From Rhizobiales bacterium GAS188 (GTDB lineage: Bacteria > Pseudomonadota > Alphaproteobacteria > Rhizobiales > Beijerinckiaceae), in contig FNSS01000001.1 in the NCBI GenBank assembly GCA_900104855.1, forward strand, positions 7,759,001-7,823,000: a stretch of DNA of 64,000 nt, in the 5' to 3' direction. The position numbers and the translations under genes were made by a program. This document shows positions 27,307 to 35,616 of this stretch, one piece after another (position 1 is the first letter of the stretch; every line of letters begins with the position of its first letter). The notes below the pieces were generated by a model. The model did no database searches. It saw only the letters and a program-made list of their open reading frames with translations, and had not been told where the DNA came from.

Positions 27307-27669
27307 ATGGCCGAGAGCAAAGCCAAGCTGCCGAGGCTGTGTCCGTTGATCGCATTCGATCAAGTCGTCGGTGGGAAATACAAGTTGCGGACCCTGTGGG
27401 TGCTCATCAAAGGCCCTTGCCGCTATGGCGAGATCCGTAAATCGCTGGTGATCGCCTGCCAAGGGAAGCCCGTGACGCCGCGCATACTCAGCCGCGAGCT
27501 GAAGGAGCTGGAGAAGCGGGGGTTGATCGACCGCAAGCAATATCCGGTCGTGCCCCCCAAGGTCGAATACAGCCTGACGAAGCTCGGGACGCGCCTCATC
27601 CCGATCATCGAAGCGATCATCGAATGGGGGCTGACGGGAGCCCATGAGGTGCTCCCGAAGGTGCGCTAA
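27307..27669 (+). CDS. HxlR-family transcriptional regulator
   Basis: This 120-aa winged-helix protein has the HxlR pattern: CPLIAFDQVVGGKYKLRTLWVL at residues 12-33 (Cys12 included), RYGEIRKSL, ISRELKELEKRGLIDRKQY and a wing with VVPPKVEYSLTKLG near 81-95. Many members sense aldehydes, quinones or reactive electrophiles through the N-terminal Cys. It is divergent from the SnoaL-like gene across a 16-bp inverted repeat. The start ATG at 27307 follows a purine-rich stretch; the longer frame reading through the intergenic region is rejected. Confidence 0.9.
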   Translation: MAESKAKLPRLCPLIAFDQVVGGKYKLRTLWVLIKGPCRYGEIRKSLVIACQGKPVTPRILSRELKELEKRGLIDRKQYPVVPPKVEYSLTKLGTRLIPIIEAIIEWGLTGAHEVLPKVR

Positions 27670-27700
27670 TACTCAACTAGGCGCCAGCGCGGCTCCCTGT

Positions 27701-27718
27701 CCCCGCTACTTTGCGGGG
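27701..27718. terminator. Hairpin between convergent genes
   Basis: CCCCGC (27701-27706) pairs with GCGGGG (27713-27718) around a TACTTT loop, between the stop of the HxlR gene and the stop of the amidohydrolase gene. The surrounding GGGGAGAGGTGAAGG resembles the intergenic palindromes elsewhere in the window, so it may be a small relic of that repeat class that also acts as terminator. Confidence 0.45.
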
Positions 27719-27749
27719 AGAGGTGAAGGACCGGCGCCGACTGCGCTGC

Positions 27750-28736
27750 TCAGCCCGCCGGCCAGGCGAGCCTGCGTCCGAATACGTGCTGCGCATTGCG
27801 CTTGCGGATGGTCTCGACGATGTCCGGCGTGAAGGCCGCAAGGTCCGCATCGGCGCTGTCGGCCCCCATCGGGAACGGCCAGTCGCTGCCGAGGAGGATG
27901 CGGTCGGCGCCCAGGACCTCGATCAGCATCCGTCCATAAGCGGCGCTATGCACCAGGCTGTCGACGAAGAGCCGCCGCACGGCTTCGATCGGCGGCAAAG
28001 CGAGCTCGGGAACGCCGGGGCGCTTGGTCGTCATCCCCTTCTGCCACCGGCCAGCGAGCGCCGCGACGGTGCCGCCGCCATGGGCGAGGATGAATTTGAG
28101 GCGCGGATAATCATGCAGCACGCCGCCGAAGACGAGTTGCGCCGCCGCGATCGTCGTCTCGACCGGATTGCCGACGAGATTGGTGAGATAGAAGGGTTGC
28201 AGCCGCGCATCCGGTGCCGAGCCCGGATGGATGAAGATCGGCAGGTCCTGGTCTTCGAGCAAGCGCCAGAGCGGCGCGTAATCGCGATCCGCATAGGAGC
28301 GCCCGGGAAGCTCGGTGCCGATCACCACGCCGGCCCAATCCGCCCGGAGCGAAGTTGCGACTGCGGTCGCGATCTCGGGGTCCTCGGCCGGCAGGTAGGC
28401 GAGAGGGCGCAAGACCGGGGCATGGGCTCGGCAGACCTGCATCAGGCTCTGATTGACGAGATCCGCATAGGCGCGCCGGTCGTCGCGGGAGAGATCCGGC
28501 CGGAACAGAGGCGGCGGCACCGAGACGATGGCGCCGTCGAGCCCGTCGGCGCGCACCCTGTCGACCAGCTTGTCGGCCTCGCAGAGCGGATGCAGCGCGA
28601 CGCCATGCCCGCAGATGCAGAGCTGCCCCGGGCGCAAGCTCATGGTGTAGGCGCCGCTCTTCGCCACCGCATCGATCAGGGGCTGCGGCACGAGATGGGT
28701 GTGGACGTCCCATCCGCCCGGTTTCGCAGCCTCCAT
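27750..28736 (-). CDS. Amidohydrolase-2 family protein, ACMSD-like
   Basis: This 328-aa TIM-barrel metalloenzyme has the metal ligands DVHTH (residues 10-14), the His in IFIHPG, the AHGGG motif and the Asp in GSDWPFPMG. The pattern matches the 2-amino-3-carboxymuconate semialdehyde decarboxylase group, which decarboxylates or hydrolyses ring-derived acids. The ATG at 28736 lies 1 bp after the stop of the cupin gene; ATGs at 28748 and 28754 would overlap that gene. It is the last gene of the operon Ldh - Rid - FAH - bicupin - amidohydrolase. The exact substrate is unknown. Confidence 0.85.
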   Translation of the reverse strand: MEAAKPGGWDVHTHLVPQPLIDAVAKSGAYTMSLRPGQLCICGHGVALHPLCEADKLVDRVRADGLDGAIVSVPPPLFRPDLSRDDRRAYADLVNQSLMQVCRAHAPVLRPLAYLPAEDPEIATAVATSLRADWAGVVIGTELPGRSYADRDYAPLWRLLEDQDLPIFIHPGSAPDARLQPFYLTNLVGNPVETTIAAAQLVFGGVLHDYPRLKFILAHGGGTVAALAGRWQKGMTTKRPGVPELALPPIEAVRRLFVDSLVHSAAYGRMLIEVLGADRILLGSDWPFPMGADSADADLAAFTPDIVETIRKRNAQHVFGRRLAWPAG

Positions 28737-28737
28737 G

Positions 28738-29538
28738 TCAGCGGGCATCCTCATCGCTCTTGTACCAGGACGGGCGCACCGGATAATGCGGGCCGTCATA
28801 GATTTCGAGGAAGACCGAGGTTTCGTCGGCGATGGTCGGGCCGTGCACGCTGCCCTTGGGATTGCAGTAGAACACGCCGGGCGTCAGCGTCAGCCCGGTC
28901 GGCACGTAGCGGTATTTGCCCGTGATACAGTACATGAACTGGTTCGAGGCGTGCAGATGCGCGTCGGGGATGCCTGAGCCTTTCTCGAACTTGACGAGCG
29001 CGATGCTCGCTCCCGTCTCCTCGTTGCGCCAGAGCATCTTCTGCGACAGGCCAGCGAGTGTCTTGTCGACCCAGTGCAGATCGGCGGTCTGGATGAGGAT
29101 TTCCTCGAGCGCCTTTGTCGCCTCGGCCGGCATCGAGGTCGGCATGGAAGCGGCCGCGGGCTTTTCTCCGGCCGGCAGGGCGGCCTCACCCGGCTTCCAG
29201 GTCACGTGCTTGAGCTCGATGAGCCGCGACAGGTAAGGCAGCTTCGCCTTGTTGGTGAGCTTGTGCACCGGGCGCATGCCGTCGATGAACACCGTCTCTC
29301 CGAGCGGCTCGTTGGTGGCGCGCTTATCGCCGAAGATCGTCTCGACCTCGTTCTCGCCGCCGCCCAGCGAGACCACGAGATAGGGATGGTGATGGATGTG
29401 GAAGTCGATCGTCTCTCCGGGCTCCAGCGCCACTTCCCAGACGCGGACGTAATCGTTCTCAAGCACGATCCTCTGACCGACCTCGCCGAGCTTGATGCCG
29501 AGCTCGGCTGATCGCTTGACGCCGTGGATGTCGCTCAT
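28738..29538 (-). CDS. Two-domain cupin protein, possible dioxygenase
   Basis: This 266-aa protein has two cupin barrels. The first (about 25-110) has the HIHHHP metal motif near 47-52. The second (about 165-255) has HLHASNQFMYCITG and a later HGPT. Such bicupins include acetylacetone-cleaving, gentisate-type and 3-hydroxyanthranilate-type dioxygenases, but non-catalytic members exist. The alanine/proline-rich linker near 120-145 joins the barrels. An AAGGAGACGAGG ribosome site precedes the start. Its place between FAH and ACMSD-like genes makes a ring- or C-C-cleaving role attractive, by inference only. Confidence 0.78.
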   Translation of the reverse strand: MSDIHGVKRSAELGIKLGEVGQRIVLENDYVRVWEVALEPGETIDFHIHHHPYLVVSLGGGENEVETIFGDKRATNEPLGETVFIDGMRPVHKLTNKAKLPYLSRLIELKHVTWKPGEAALPAGEKPAAASMPTSMPAEATKALEEILIQTADLHWVDKTLAGLSQKMLWRNEETGASIALVKFEKGSGIPDAHLHASNQFMYCITGKYRYVPTGLTLTPGVFYCNPKGSVHGPTIADETSVFLEIYDGPHYPVRPSWYKSDEDAR

Positions 29539-29550
29539 CGCCTCGTCTCC

Positions 29551-30462
29551 TTATGATTGTCCATCGCCCGGCGCCGTCGCGGCACGCAGATCGGTTTCCC
29601 GCATGCGGTTGCGCAATTCGCCGATTCCCGTGCCGCTCACCACGACTTCGTCGCCGTCCGTGAGATACACAGGCGGCGTCCTGGCGTTGCCGACGCCGGC
29701 CGGCGTTCCGGTCAACACGAGGTCACCCGCCCGCACCGTCATGCCGAAGGACAATTCCTCGATCAGCACCGGCAACGGGAAGGCCATCAGCTTGGTCGAG
29801 GCGTCCTGCAGCACCTGGCCGTTGACTCTGCATTGCAGCTGCACGTCGCGCCAATCGAGCTCGTCGGCGGTCACGACAAAAGGCCCGATCGGCATGGTGG
29901 CATCGATACTCTTGCCCTTCAGCCATTGCCCGCCATGGGCACGCTGCAGATCGCGCTGCGAGACGTCATTGGCGAGCAGATAGCCGAAGACATGGTCCAT
30001 CGCCTTCGCCTGCGGTATGCTGCGGCCCGTCTTGCCGATCACCAGCGCGAGCTCGGCTTCGTAATCCCATTTGACGGAGATGTTCGGGTCGAAGCCGATC
30101 TCGTCATTCGGCCCGATCACCGTGTCGGGGCTCTTGGTGAAAAAGGTCGGATGCTCGGGCCGCGGCACCTCCTGCCCTTCGCGCTTGCCCCTGCCCTCCT
30201 CGAAATGATCCCAATAATTCCAACCGGCGCAGAGAATGTCGCGGCGGAAGCGGCGCAGTGGCGCGAGCAGCGCTGCGCCCGCGAGCGGCAGCCGTTGGCG
30301 CAAATCGGGCAGCAAAACACGGATGCGCGCCAATGCCTCAGGCCCGCCCTGGATGATCCCCACGAGATCGCCGAGATCTTTCGGGAGCAGCGCCAGCTCC
30401 GCGTCGGACACCACCACGGCGACCCGCTCCGAGCCCTCGTGCCTTATCGTCGCGAAGCGCAT
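29551..30462 (-). CDS. Fumarylacetoacetate hydrolase family protein
   Basis: This 303-aa enzyme has an N-terminal region (1-85) and an FAH catalytic fold. Visible motifs are YEAELALVIG, the ND-S-RD-Q segment (NDVSQRDLQ), KSIDATMPIGP and LTGTPAGVG. The acidic metal ligands of the family lie in the first two. These enzymes hydrolyse C-C bonds, hydrate, or decarboxylate oxo-acids such as fumarylpyruvate or 4-oxalocrotonate. Its ATG overlaps the Rid stop by one base and it lies 12 bp before the bicupin gene, so one transcript is nearly certain. Confidence 0.9.
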   Translation of the reverse strand: MRFATIRHEGSERVAVVVSDAELALLPKDLGDLVGIIQGGPEALARIRVLLPDLRQRLPLAGAALLAPLRRFRRDILCAGWNYWDHFEEGRGKREGQEVPRPEHPTFFTKSPDTVIGPNDEIGFDPNISVKWDYEAELALVIGKTGRSIPQAKAMDHVFGYLLANDVSQRDLQRAHGGQWLKGKSIDATMPIGPFVVTADELDWRDVQLQCRVNGQVLQDASTKLMAFPLPVLIEELSFGMTVRAGDLVLTGTPAGVGNARTPPVYLTDGDEVVVSGTGIGELRNRMRETDLRAATAPGDGQS

Positions 30463-30872
30463 CAGGCGGTCCCCTTCGGCGGCAGCACCGCGATCGCGTT
30501 GATCTCGATGAGATAATCCGGCGAGACGAATTTCGTCACTTCGACCATGGTCGAGGCGGGCAGCGGCGGCTTGAAATATTGGCGCCTTACCGCGTGGATC
30601 GCATCGAAATGCTCCATGTTGCGCACATAGACGTCGACACGGCAGATATCGTCGAGCCCGCCGCCAGCCGTCTCGACAGCGGATTTGAGGTTCTCGCAGA
30701 CTTGTTTCGTCTGCTCGGTGATGTCGCCGATGCCGGCGATCGTTCCGTCGGGACGCCTCGCCGTCATCCCCGAGATGAAGACGAGAGTGCCCGCCGCCTC
30801 GATCATGGTCGCCTGGGAGAAATGCCCCATCGGCTTGCGCAGGGCATCGGTCGTCACTTCACGCTTGGCCAC
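30462..30872 (-). CDS. Rid-family protein lacking the usual catalytic arginine
   Basis: This 136-aa YjgF/YER057c/UK114 protein has the family core (SGMTARRPDG near 35, DVYVRNMEHF near 80-89, EINAIAVLP at the C-terminus). RidA proteins hydrolyse imines and enamines; the arginine that binds the substrate carboxylate normally sits in a P-A-R segment, but here the segment is PLPAST, with Ser107 in its place. That points to a non-archetypal Rid subfamily; some are aminomuconate-type deaminases. The start is GTG at 30872 with GAGGAGAG upstream. It overlaps the dehydrogenase gene by 14 bp and the FAH gene by 1 bp. Confidence 0.88.
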   Translation of the reverse strand: MAKREVTTDALRKPMGHFSQATMIEAAGTLVFISGMTARRPDGTIAGIGDITEQTKQVCENLKSAVETAGGGLDDICRVDVYVRNMEHFDAIHAVRRQYFKPPLPASTMVEVTKFVSPDYLIEINAIAVLPPKGTA

Positions 30873-31989
30873 GTTTGCTCTCCTCGTCGTTTGCGCTTGT
30901 CGTCTGCAGCCCGGAAGCGTCGATCCCGAGCTCGCCGGCCATCCGCCCCAGCATGGCGAGCACGGCCGGATCCAGGCGGACACGCCCCTTAGAGTTGCGG
31001 CGCCGTGTCCATTCCGGCGCACCCGGCGTGTGGAGTTCTTCGACACCGGGCGCCTTGCGCCCCTCGCGGACGCGCCTCGCGGCTGCTTCCGCTTCCTGCT
31101 CAAAGCCATCCAAGGCGCGGAAATGCGGCACGTCGATCGCGATGAAGAGCGAGGAGCAATCATAGGGAATGGCCGGATCGCCATAGAGCGGCTTGACCTT
31201 GTCGCCATGGGCGCCGCCAGAGAGAAGCCCGCTCATCAGGTCGATCATGAAGGCGAGGCCGAAGCCTTTCGGCCCGGCCGAAGGGAGCAACATGCCCTTG
31301 ATCGCCTCCTCGGCATCGGTGGTCGGCGAGCCGTCGGCCTTGACGGCCCAGCTCGGCGGAATGGCGTGTCCGGACTTCGCCGCCATTCTGATCTTGCCCA
31401 TGGCGGCCTCGCTCGTCGCCATGTCGAGGACGATCGGCATCTCGCCTGCGGTCGGCACCGCGATGGCGATGGGGTTATTGCCGACCACACGCTCGGCGCC
31501 GCCTGGCGCCGGCATGAGCGGGCGGGTATTGCACATCGCGATGCCGATGCAGCCCGCATCGGCCGCCGCCACCGCATAGCGGCGCGCCACGCCGAAATGA
31601 AAGCCGTGCCGCACGGCGACGATGCCGCTGCCGTGCAACCTGGCCCGTTCCACCGCCAAGGCCATCGCCTGATCGCCGATCAGCTGGCCGAGCCCGTTCT
31701 GCGCATCGAGCACCACGACGCCGTCGCGGTCGACGACGATCTCTCCCTCCTCGCGCGGGCTCACCGAGCCGCGCCGCAGGCGGTCGAGATACATGTCGAC
31801 CAGCATCACGCCATGCGAAGGCTGGCCTGAGAGATCGGCATCGACCAAGGTCTCGGCGACAAGAGCCGCGGCTTTTTCCGAGAGGCCCACGGCGCGAAAC
31901 AGCCGGCCGACGAGGGCCGCGAGCGCGCCTGCGTCCAGACTGCCTGCGTCGAAATCAGTTCCGCCCCCCAAATTGCTCCCGCCCGTCAT
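30859..31989 (-). CDS. Ldh-family NAD(P)-dependent oxidoreductase (malate/L-lactate dehydrogenase type)
   Basis: This 376-aa enzyme belongs to the malate/sulfolactate/ureidoglycolate dehydrogenase family, unrelated to classical Rossmann LDHs. Characteristic segments are DLSGQPSHGV with the catalytic His, the GLGQ segment, RHGFHFGVARRY, NNPIAIAVPT, and PKGFGLAFMIDLMSG. It reduces or oxidises a 2-hydroxy/2-oxo acid or 2-imino acid. The ATG at 31989 follows GATGAGG; a GTG two codons earlier is possible. It overlaps the Rid gene start by 14 bp and is the first catabolic gene behind the GntR regulator. Confidence 0.88.
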   Translation of the reverse strand: MTGGSNLGGGTDFDAGSLDAGALAALVGRLFRAVGLSEKAAALVAETLVDADLSGQPSHGVMLVDMYLDRLRRGSVSPREEGEIVVDRDGVVVLDAQNGLGQLIGDQAMALAVERARLHGSGIVAVRHGFHFGVARRYAVAAADAGCIGIAMCNTRPLMPAPGGAERVVGNNPIAIAVPTAGEMPIVLDMATSEAAMGKIRMAAKSGHAIPPSWAVKADGSPTTDAEEAIKGMLLPSAGPKGFGLAFMIDLMSGLLSGGAHGDKVKPLYGDPAIPYDCSSLFIAIDVPHFRALDGFEQEAEAAARRVREGRKAPGVEELHTPGAPEWTRRRNSKGRVRLDPAVLAMLGRMAGELGIDASGLQTTSANDEESKRGQA

Positions 31990-32055
31990 GCGCACCTCAT
32001 CCGCTTGTTTCGTGCCGGCGCCGTCAAGCCGCCAGCATGTCAGGCCGCGAGCATG

Positions 32056-32748
32056 TCAGGCCGCCAACACCTGGATCGTCGCCAACACTTTTTCGGTGGT
32101 GCGCTCGATATGCTGGCGATTGGCGGCAAGCGCCTTGTCGAGGTCGCGCGCGATCACCGCATCCATGATGCGCTTATGCTCGCCGACATCGTCGCGCGGG
32201 GGAGCGCTGCGCACGATCGACAGCGCCACATAGCGCTCGCCCTGATCGAACAGCGTTTCGCGGATCGACATGAGCATCGGCGAACCGCATCCCGCGACGA
32301 GCGCGCGATGGAAGGCGCGATGCTCCCTCTTCCACGCCTCGCTGATGCGGCCTTGCTCGCCAGCTTCCGATTTGCTCTGGCGGCTGAGGCGGTGGAAGGC
32401 GCCGAGAATCTCGGCCTCCCATTCGACGCCGCCGCGCTCCATCGCCCAGCGCAGCGCCAGGCCTTCGATTTCGATGCGATTGGCGGTGAGGTCGACGAGA
32501 TGGGCCTGCGAAATCGGCGAGACGCGAAAGCCGCGATTCTGCTCGAGGATAACGAGCCCTTCGACCTCGAGCCGCATCAAGGCCTCGCGAATGGGGCTCG
32601 CGCCCGCGCCATAGCGCTCGCGCAGCTCCTCGAGCCGCAGCCGGGCATCGGGCTGCAGGCGACAGCCGATGATGTCCGAGCGCAAGCGCTCGAATACCTG
32701 CGCCGATAGCGACGGCTGCACATCCTGATTGGCCGAAGGCTGAGGCAT
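32056..32748 (-). CDS. GntR-family regulator, FadR/FCD type
   Basis: This 230-aa protein has an N-terminal winged helix (about 15-78: LRLEELRERYGAGASPIREALMRLEVEGLV) and a C-terminal all-helical FCD ligand-binding domain (about 85-220) with a metal-binding His pattern (REHRAFH, GEHKRIMDAV). Members sense carboxylic acids and repress adjacent catabolic genes. ATG at 32748 is preferred, with GGAGG upstream; GTG at 32766 is an alternative. It sits 66 bp upstream of the Ldh-type gene, likely in the same transcript, and is divergent from the ABC importer. Confidence 0.9.
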   Translation of the reverse strand: MPQPSANQDVQPSLSAQVFERLRSDIIGCRLQPDARLRLEELRERYGAGASPIREALMRLEVEGLVILEQNRGFRVSPISQAHLVDLTANRIEIEGLALRWAMERGGVEWEAEILGAFHRLSRQSKSEAGEQGRISEAWKREHRAFHRALVAGCGSPMLMSIRETLFDQGERYVALSIVRSAPPRDDVGEHKRIMDAVIARDLDKALAANRQHIERTTEKVLATIQVLAA

Positions 32749-32920
32749 TGGCAGCTTGTCCTCCACTGACGACCCGGCCGAACGAGGCCTCGCCGGCGCG
32801 ATCGCCGTTAGCGGATATCACCATAATTTCCGGCAAACAACAAGATTGTCGAAAATATCTTGACTTTCCGACGAAGAGGGGATGTTTTGAGGACGGGCTC
32901 GACGCGCCAGGGAGAGGACA

Positions 32921-33958
32921 ATGCGGACATATTTCACGAGGGCGTGCCGGCGTTCATTTCTTGTCGCTTTGGGGCTCGCCTGCCTCGCGGTCGTGCCGCC
33001 GGCCTCGGCCCAGGTGAAGGAACCCACCAAGCTCACCTTCTCGCTCGACTTCATCCCGCTCGGCCGCCATGCCGCCTGGTACGCGGCCGTCGGCGCAGGC
33101 TTATTCCGCGAGGAAGGCCTCGAGGTGACGATCATCCCGGCGCAGGGCACCGCGCAGGTGCTGCAGGCCGTGGATTCGGGCCTCGCCCAGATCGGGCTGA
33201 TCGATGTGCCGGGCCTGGTGCTCGCCAGGGCGGCGGGCTCCAAGATCAAGATGGTCGCCATCAATTACCAGAAGTCGCCTTACGCCATCTTCAGCCTGTC
33301 GCCGGGGGCGGCGGTGACCCGGCCCGAGCAGCTCGAAGGCCTCAAGCTCGGTTCAGGCGCGGGCAGCTTCACGCCGAAAGTGATCCAGGGCTTCATGACC
33401 CAGAAAGGGCTCGATCCCGCCAAGCTCGAGATCGCCAATGTCGCGCCGGCGGCACGCGCCAATCTGCTGCTCACCGGCCAGGTTCCGGCGATCGAGTTCT
33501 TCGTGATGTCGAGACCAGGCCTCGAAGGTGGCGCGCGCGCCGCCAATGCCAAGCTCGAGACCTTCCTGCTCGCCGATCACGGGCTCGATCTCTACTCGCT
33601 CGGCATCGCGGCGACGGACGCCTATATCGAGAAGAACCCCGATGTGATGAAGCGCTTCGTCCGCGCCGCCTTGCGCGGCTGGAAGCTCACCCTCGACGAC
33701 CCGAAGCGGGCAGCAGCCTTCGAGAAGCAGTTCATCCCGACCCTCAATGAGGATGGGATCCAGGCTGAGATCGAGACGGTGCGCGATCTCGCCGTCACGG
33801 CCGACACGCGCAAGAACGGGCTCGGCTGGTTCGATCCCGCCAAGTTCCAAGCCAATCTCGACTTCGTCGTGAAATATATCGGCGTGACGGGCACGCCCCC
33901 GATAGCGAGCGATCTTTACGCGACCGGCTTCCTGCCGGAGACTCCGGTGCTTCCGTGA
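32921..33958 (+). CDS. ABC transporter substrate-binding protein, SsuA/ThiY (NMT1) type
   Basis: This 345-aa periplasmic protein has a signal peptide (residues 1-30, cleavage after ASA) and an NMT1/SsuA-type fold: LTFSLDFIPLGRHAAWYAAVGAGLFREEGLEV, then ALQ-like and GLAQIGLIDV segments. The WYAAVGAG(L) pattern is shared with binding proteins for pyrimidine precursors, sulfonates and other small aromatic or heterocyclic compounds. An AGGGAGAGGAC ribosome site precedes the ATG. A candidate -35 TTGACT lies at 32860-32865. It is divergent from the GntR gene. Confidence 0.9.
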   Translation: MRTYFTRACRRSFLVALGLACLAVVPPASAQVKEPTKLTFSLDFIPLGRHAAWYAAVGAGLFREEGLEVTIIPAQGTAQVLQAVDSGLAQIGLIDVPGLVLARAAGSKIKMVAINYQKSPYAIFSLSPGAAVTRPEQLEGLKLGSGAGSFTPKVIQGFMTQKGLDPAKLEIANVAPAARANLLLTGQVPAIEFFVMSRPGLEGGARAANAKLETFLLADHGLDLYSLGIAATDAYIEKNPDVMKRFVRAALRGWKLTLDDPKRAAAFEKQFIPTLNEDGIQAEIETVRDLAVTADTRKNGLGWFDPAKFQANLDFVVKYIGVTGTPPIASDLYATGFLPETPVLP

Positions 33959-34761
33959 CCGCATCGACGTTGCAGCTGACGCCGTCTCCGGAGGGGGCCG
34001 AAATTCTCGGGCGTTTCCGCAATATCCGTCAGGTCTTCGCAGGCGGGGGCGCCGAGCCGTTGGTCGCCATCGAGGACATCTCATTCGACCTCGTCAAGGG
34101 CAGCCTCGTCAGCCTTCTCGGCCCGAGCGGCTGCGGCAAGACCACGCTTCTCAAGATCGTGGCCGGCCTCAACCGCGCGACGAGCGGCCTCGTCGAGGTG
34201 CGCGGCCAGAAGGTCACGGGACCGCATCAGGATTTCGGCTTCGTCTTCCAGCAGCCGAACCTCATGCCCTGGCGCCGCGTGCTCGCCAATGTGCTCTTCC
34301 CCATGGAGATCTCGGGCCGCAACGACGCCAAGGCCGCCAAACAGGCGCGCGAGCTGCTGGCGCTCACCGGCCTGTCCGAGTTCGAGAATTTCTATCCGGC
34401 CCAGCTCTCGGGCGGCATGCAGCAGCGCGTGGCGCTCTGTCGCGCGCTCGTGCATCAACCGACGCTCCTCCTGATGGACGAACCCTTCGGGGCGCTCGAC
34501 GAGCTGACGCGCATGGAGATGCACGACCTGCTCTTGAAGATACGCGCCACGACCGGCACGACCGTGATGTTCGTGACCCACAGCATCAGCGAAGCGGTCT
34601 ATCTCTCGGATGTGGTCGTGGTCTTCAGCAAGCGCCCGGCGCGCATCGCCGACTATATCGAGGTCGACATCGCTTATCCCCGCAGCCCCGAGACACGCTA
34701 TTCGAATAGCTTCACCGCATTCCAGCATAGGGCCGGACGGGCGCTGGGGGTCACGCGATGA
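33955..34761 (+). CDS. ABC transporter ATP-binding protein, SsuB/TauB type
   Basis: This 268-aa ATPase has Walker A GPSGCGKTTLL near residues 56-66, the Q-loop FVFQQPNLMPWR near 100, the signature LSGGMQQRVALCRA near 152, Walker B LLLMDEPFGALDE near 171, and the H-loop THSI near 207. FQQPNLMPWR is characteristic of the nitrate/sulfonate/taurine class. Its GTG start overlaps the binding-protein stop by 4 bp, and its end overlaps the permease start, so the three importer genes are translationally coupled. Confidence 0.92.
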   Translation: MTASTLQLTPSPEGAEILGRFRNIRQVFAGGGAEPLVAIEDISFDLVKGSLVSLLGPSGCGKTTLLKIVAGLNRATSGLVEVRGQKVTGPHQDFGFVFQQPNLMPWRRVLANVLFPMEISGRNDAKAAKQARELLALTGLSEFENFYPAQLSGGMQQRVALCRALVHQPTLLLMDEPFGALDELTRMEMHDLLLKIRATTGTTVMFVTHSISEAVYLSDVVVVFSKRPARIADYIEVDIAYPRSPETRYSNSFTAFQHRAGRALGVTR

Positions 34762-35522
34762 AACTCGATCATCTGCGTTTCGTCATCTATCCCCTGATCA
34801 GCTTGGGCGTCATCGTGATCGCCTGGCAGGCCTATGTCGACCTCTTCAAGATCAATGCGATCGTGCTTCCCAGTCCCGTCGGCATCTCCGCGTCGATGGC
34901 CAGCAACTGGCCGCTGCTCTTGCGCGAATCCTGGCCGACCTTCCTCGAATCCGCCTATGGTTTCGGCCTGGCGCTGGCGGTCGGTATTCCGATGGCGGTC
35001 GCGGTGGCGAATTCGCGCCTGCTCAACCTGACGCTCTACCCGATTTTCGTCGCGACGCAGTCGATCCCCAAGGTCGCGATCGCGCCCATCATCCTCGCCT
35101 GGTTCGGGCTCGGGCTGCAATCGAAGCTGGCGATCGCCTTCTTGGTCGCCTTCTTCCCGATCGTGGTCGACACGGCGACTGGGCTTGCCGCCACGCCCAC
35201 AGGGCTCCTCGAGCTCGCGCGCTCGCTGCGCGCCTCGCGCATGCAGGTGTTCTGGAAGGTGCAGCTGCCTGCCGCCCTGCCGCACATCTTCGCCGGCGCC
35301 AAGGTGGCCGTGACGCTTGCCGTCGTCGGCGCCGTGATCGGCGAGTTCGTGGGCTCGAATGCCGGGCTCGGCAATTTGCTGCTGTCGGCCAATTCGCAAC
35401 TCGACAGCCCTCTCGCCTGGGCCGCTCTCGTCTGGCTGAGCCTGCTCGGCATCGTGCTGTTCCTGGTGGTCGCCGCGGTTGAATGGCTGGTCATGCCCTG
35501 GTCGCGCCTGCAGGCGCATTGA
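34758..35522 (+). CDS. ABC transporter permease, SsuC/TauC type
   Basis: This 254-aa inner-membrane protein has about six helices. It shows the SsuC-type segments PIFVATQSIPKVAIAPI and LVWFG-like LAWFGLGLQSKLAIAFLVAFFP, and the EAA loop ELARSLRASRMQVFWKVQLP near 155-175. It forms the channel for the importer encoded with the two genes before it. A strong hairpin terminator follows the stop. Confidence 0.92.
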   Translation: MKLDHLRFVIYPLISLGVIVIAWQAYVDLFKINAIVLPSPVGISASMASNWPLLLRESWPTFLESAYGFGLALAVGIPMAVAVANSRLLNLTLYPIFVATQSIPKVAIAPIILAWFGLGLQSKLAIAFLVAFFPIVVDTATGLAATPTGLLELARSLRASRMQVFWKVQLPAALPHIFAGAKVAVTLAVVGAVIGEFVGSNAGLGNLLLSANSQLDSPLAWAALVWLSLLGIVLFLVVAAVEWLVMPWSRLQAH

Positions 35523-35557
35523 GCCTTACGAGGCAGAGATGCCTGTCCGAATGAAGC

Positions 35558-35588
35558 CGGGCCTGCGACGATGCGCAGGCCCGTTTCT
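35558..35588. terminator. Bidirectional hairpin terminator
   Basis: CGGGCCTGCG (35558-35567) and CGCAGGCCCG (35574-35583) form a perfect 10-bp stem with loop ACGATG, followed by TTTCTC. It lies between the permease and the convergent SDR gene. Confidence 0.75.
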
Positions 35589-35616
35589 CGGCTGAGCCGA
35601 TGCGCGGCTCCGCCCG

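Noticed and set aside
30873-31208. N-terminal extension of the Rid reading frame
   Set aside because: It lies inside the Ldh-type gene in another frame, and a GTG with good ribosome site starts the conserved Rid domain.
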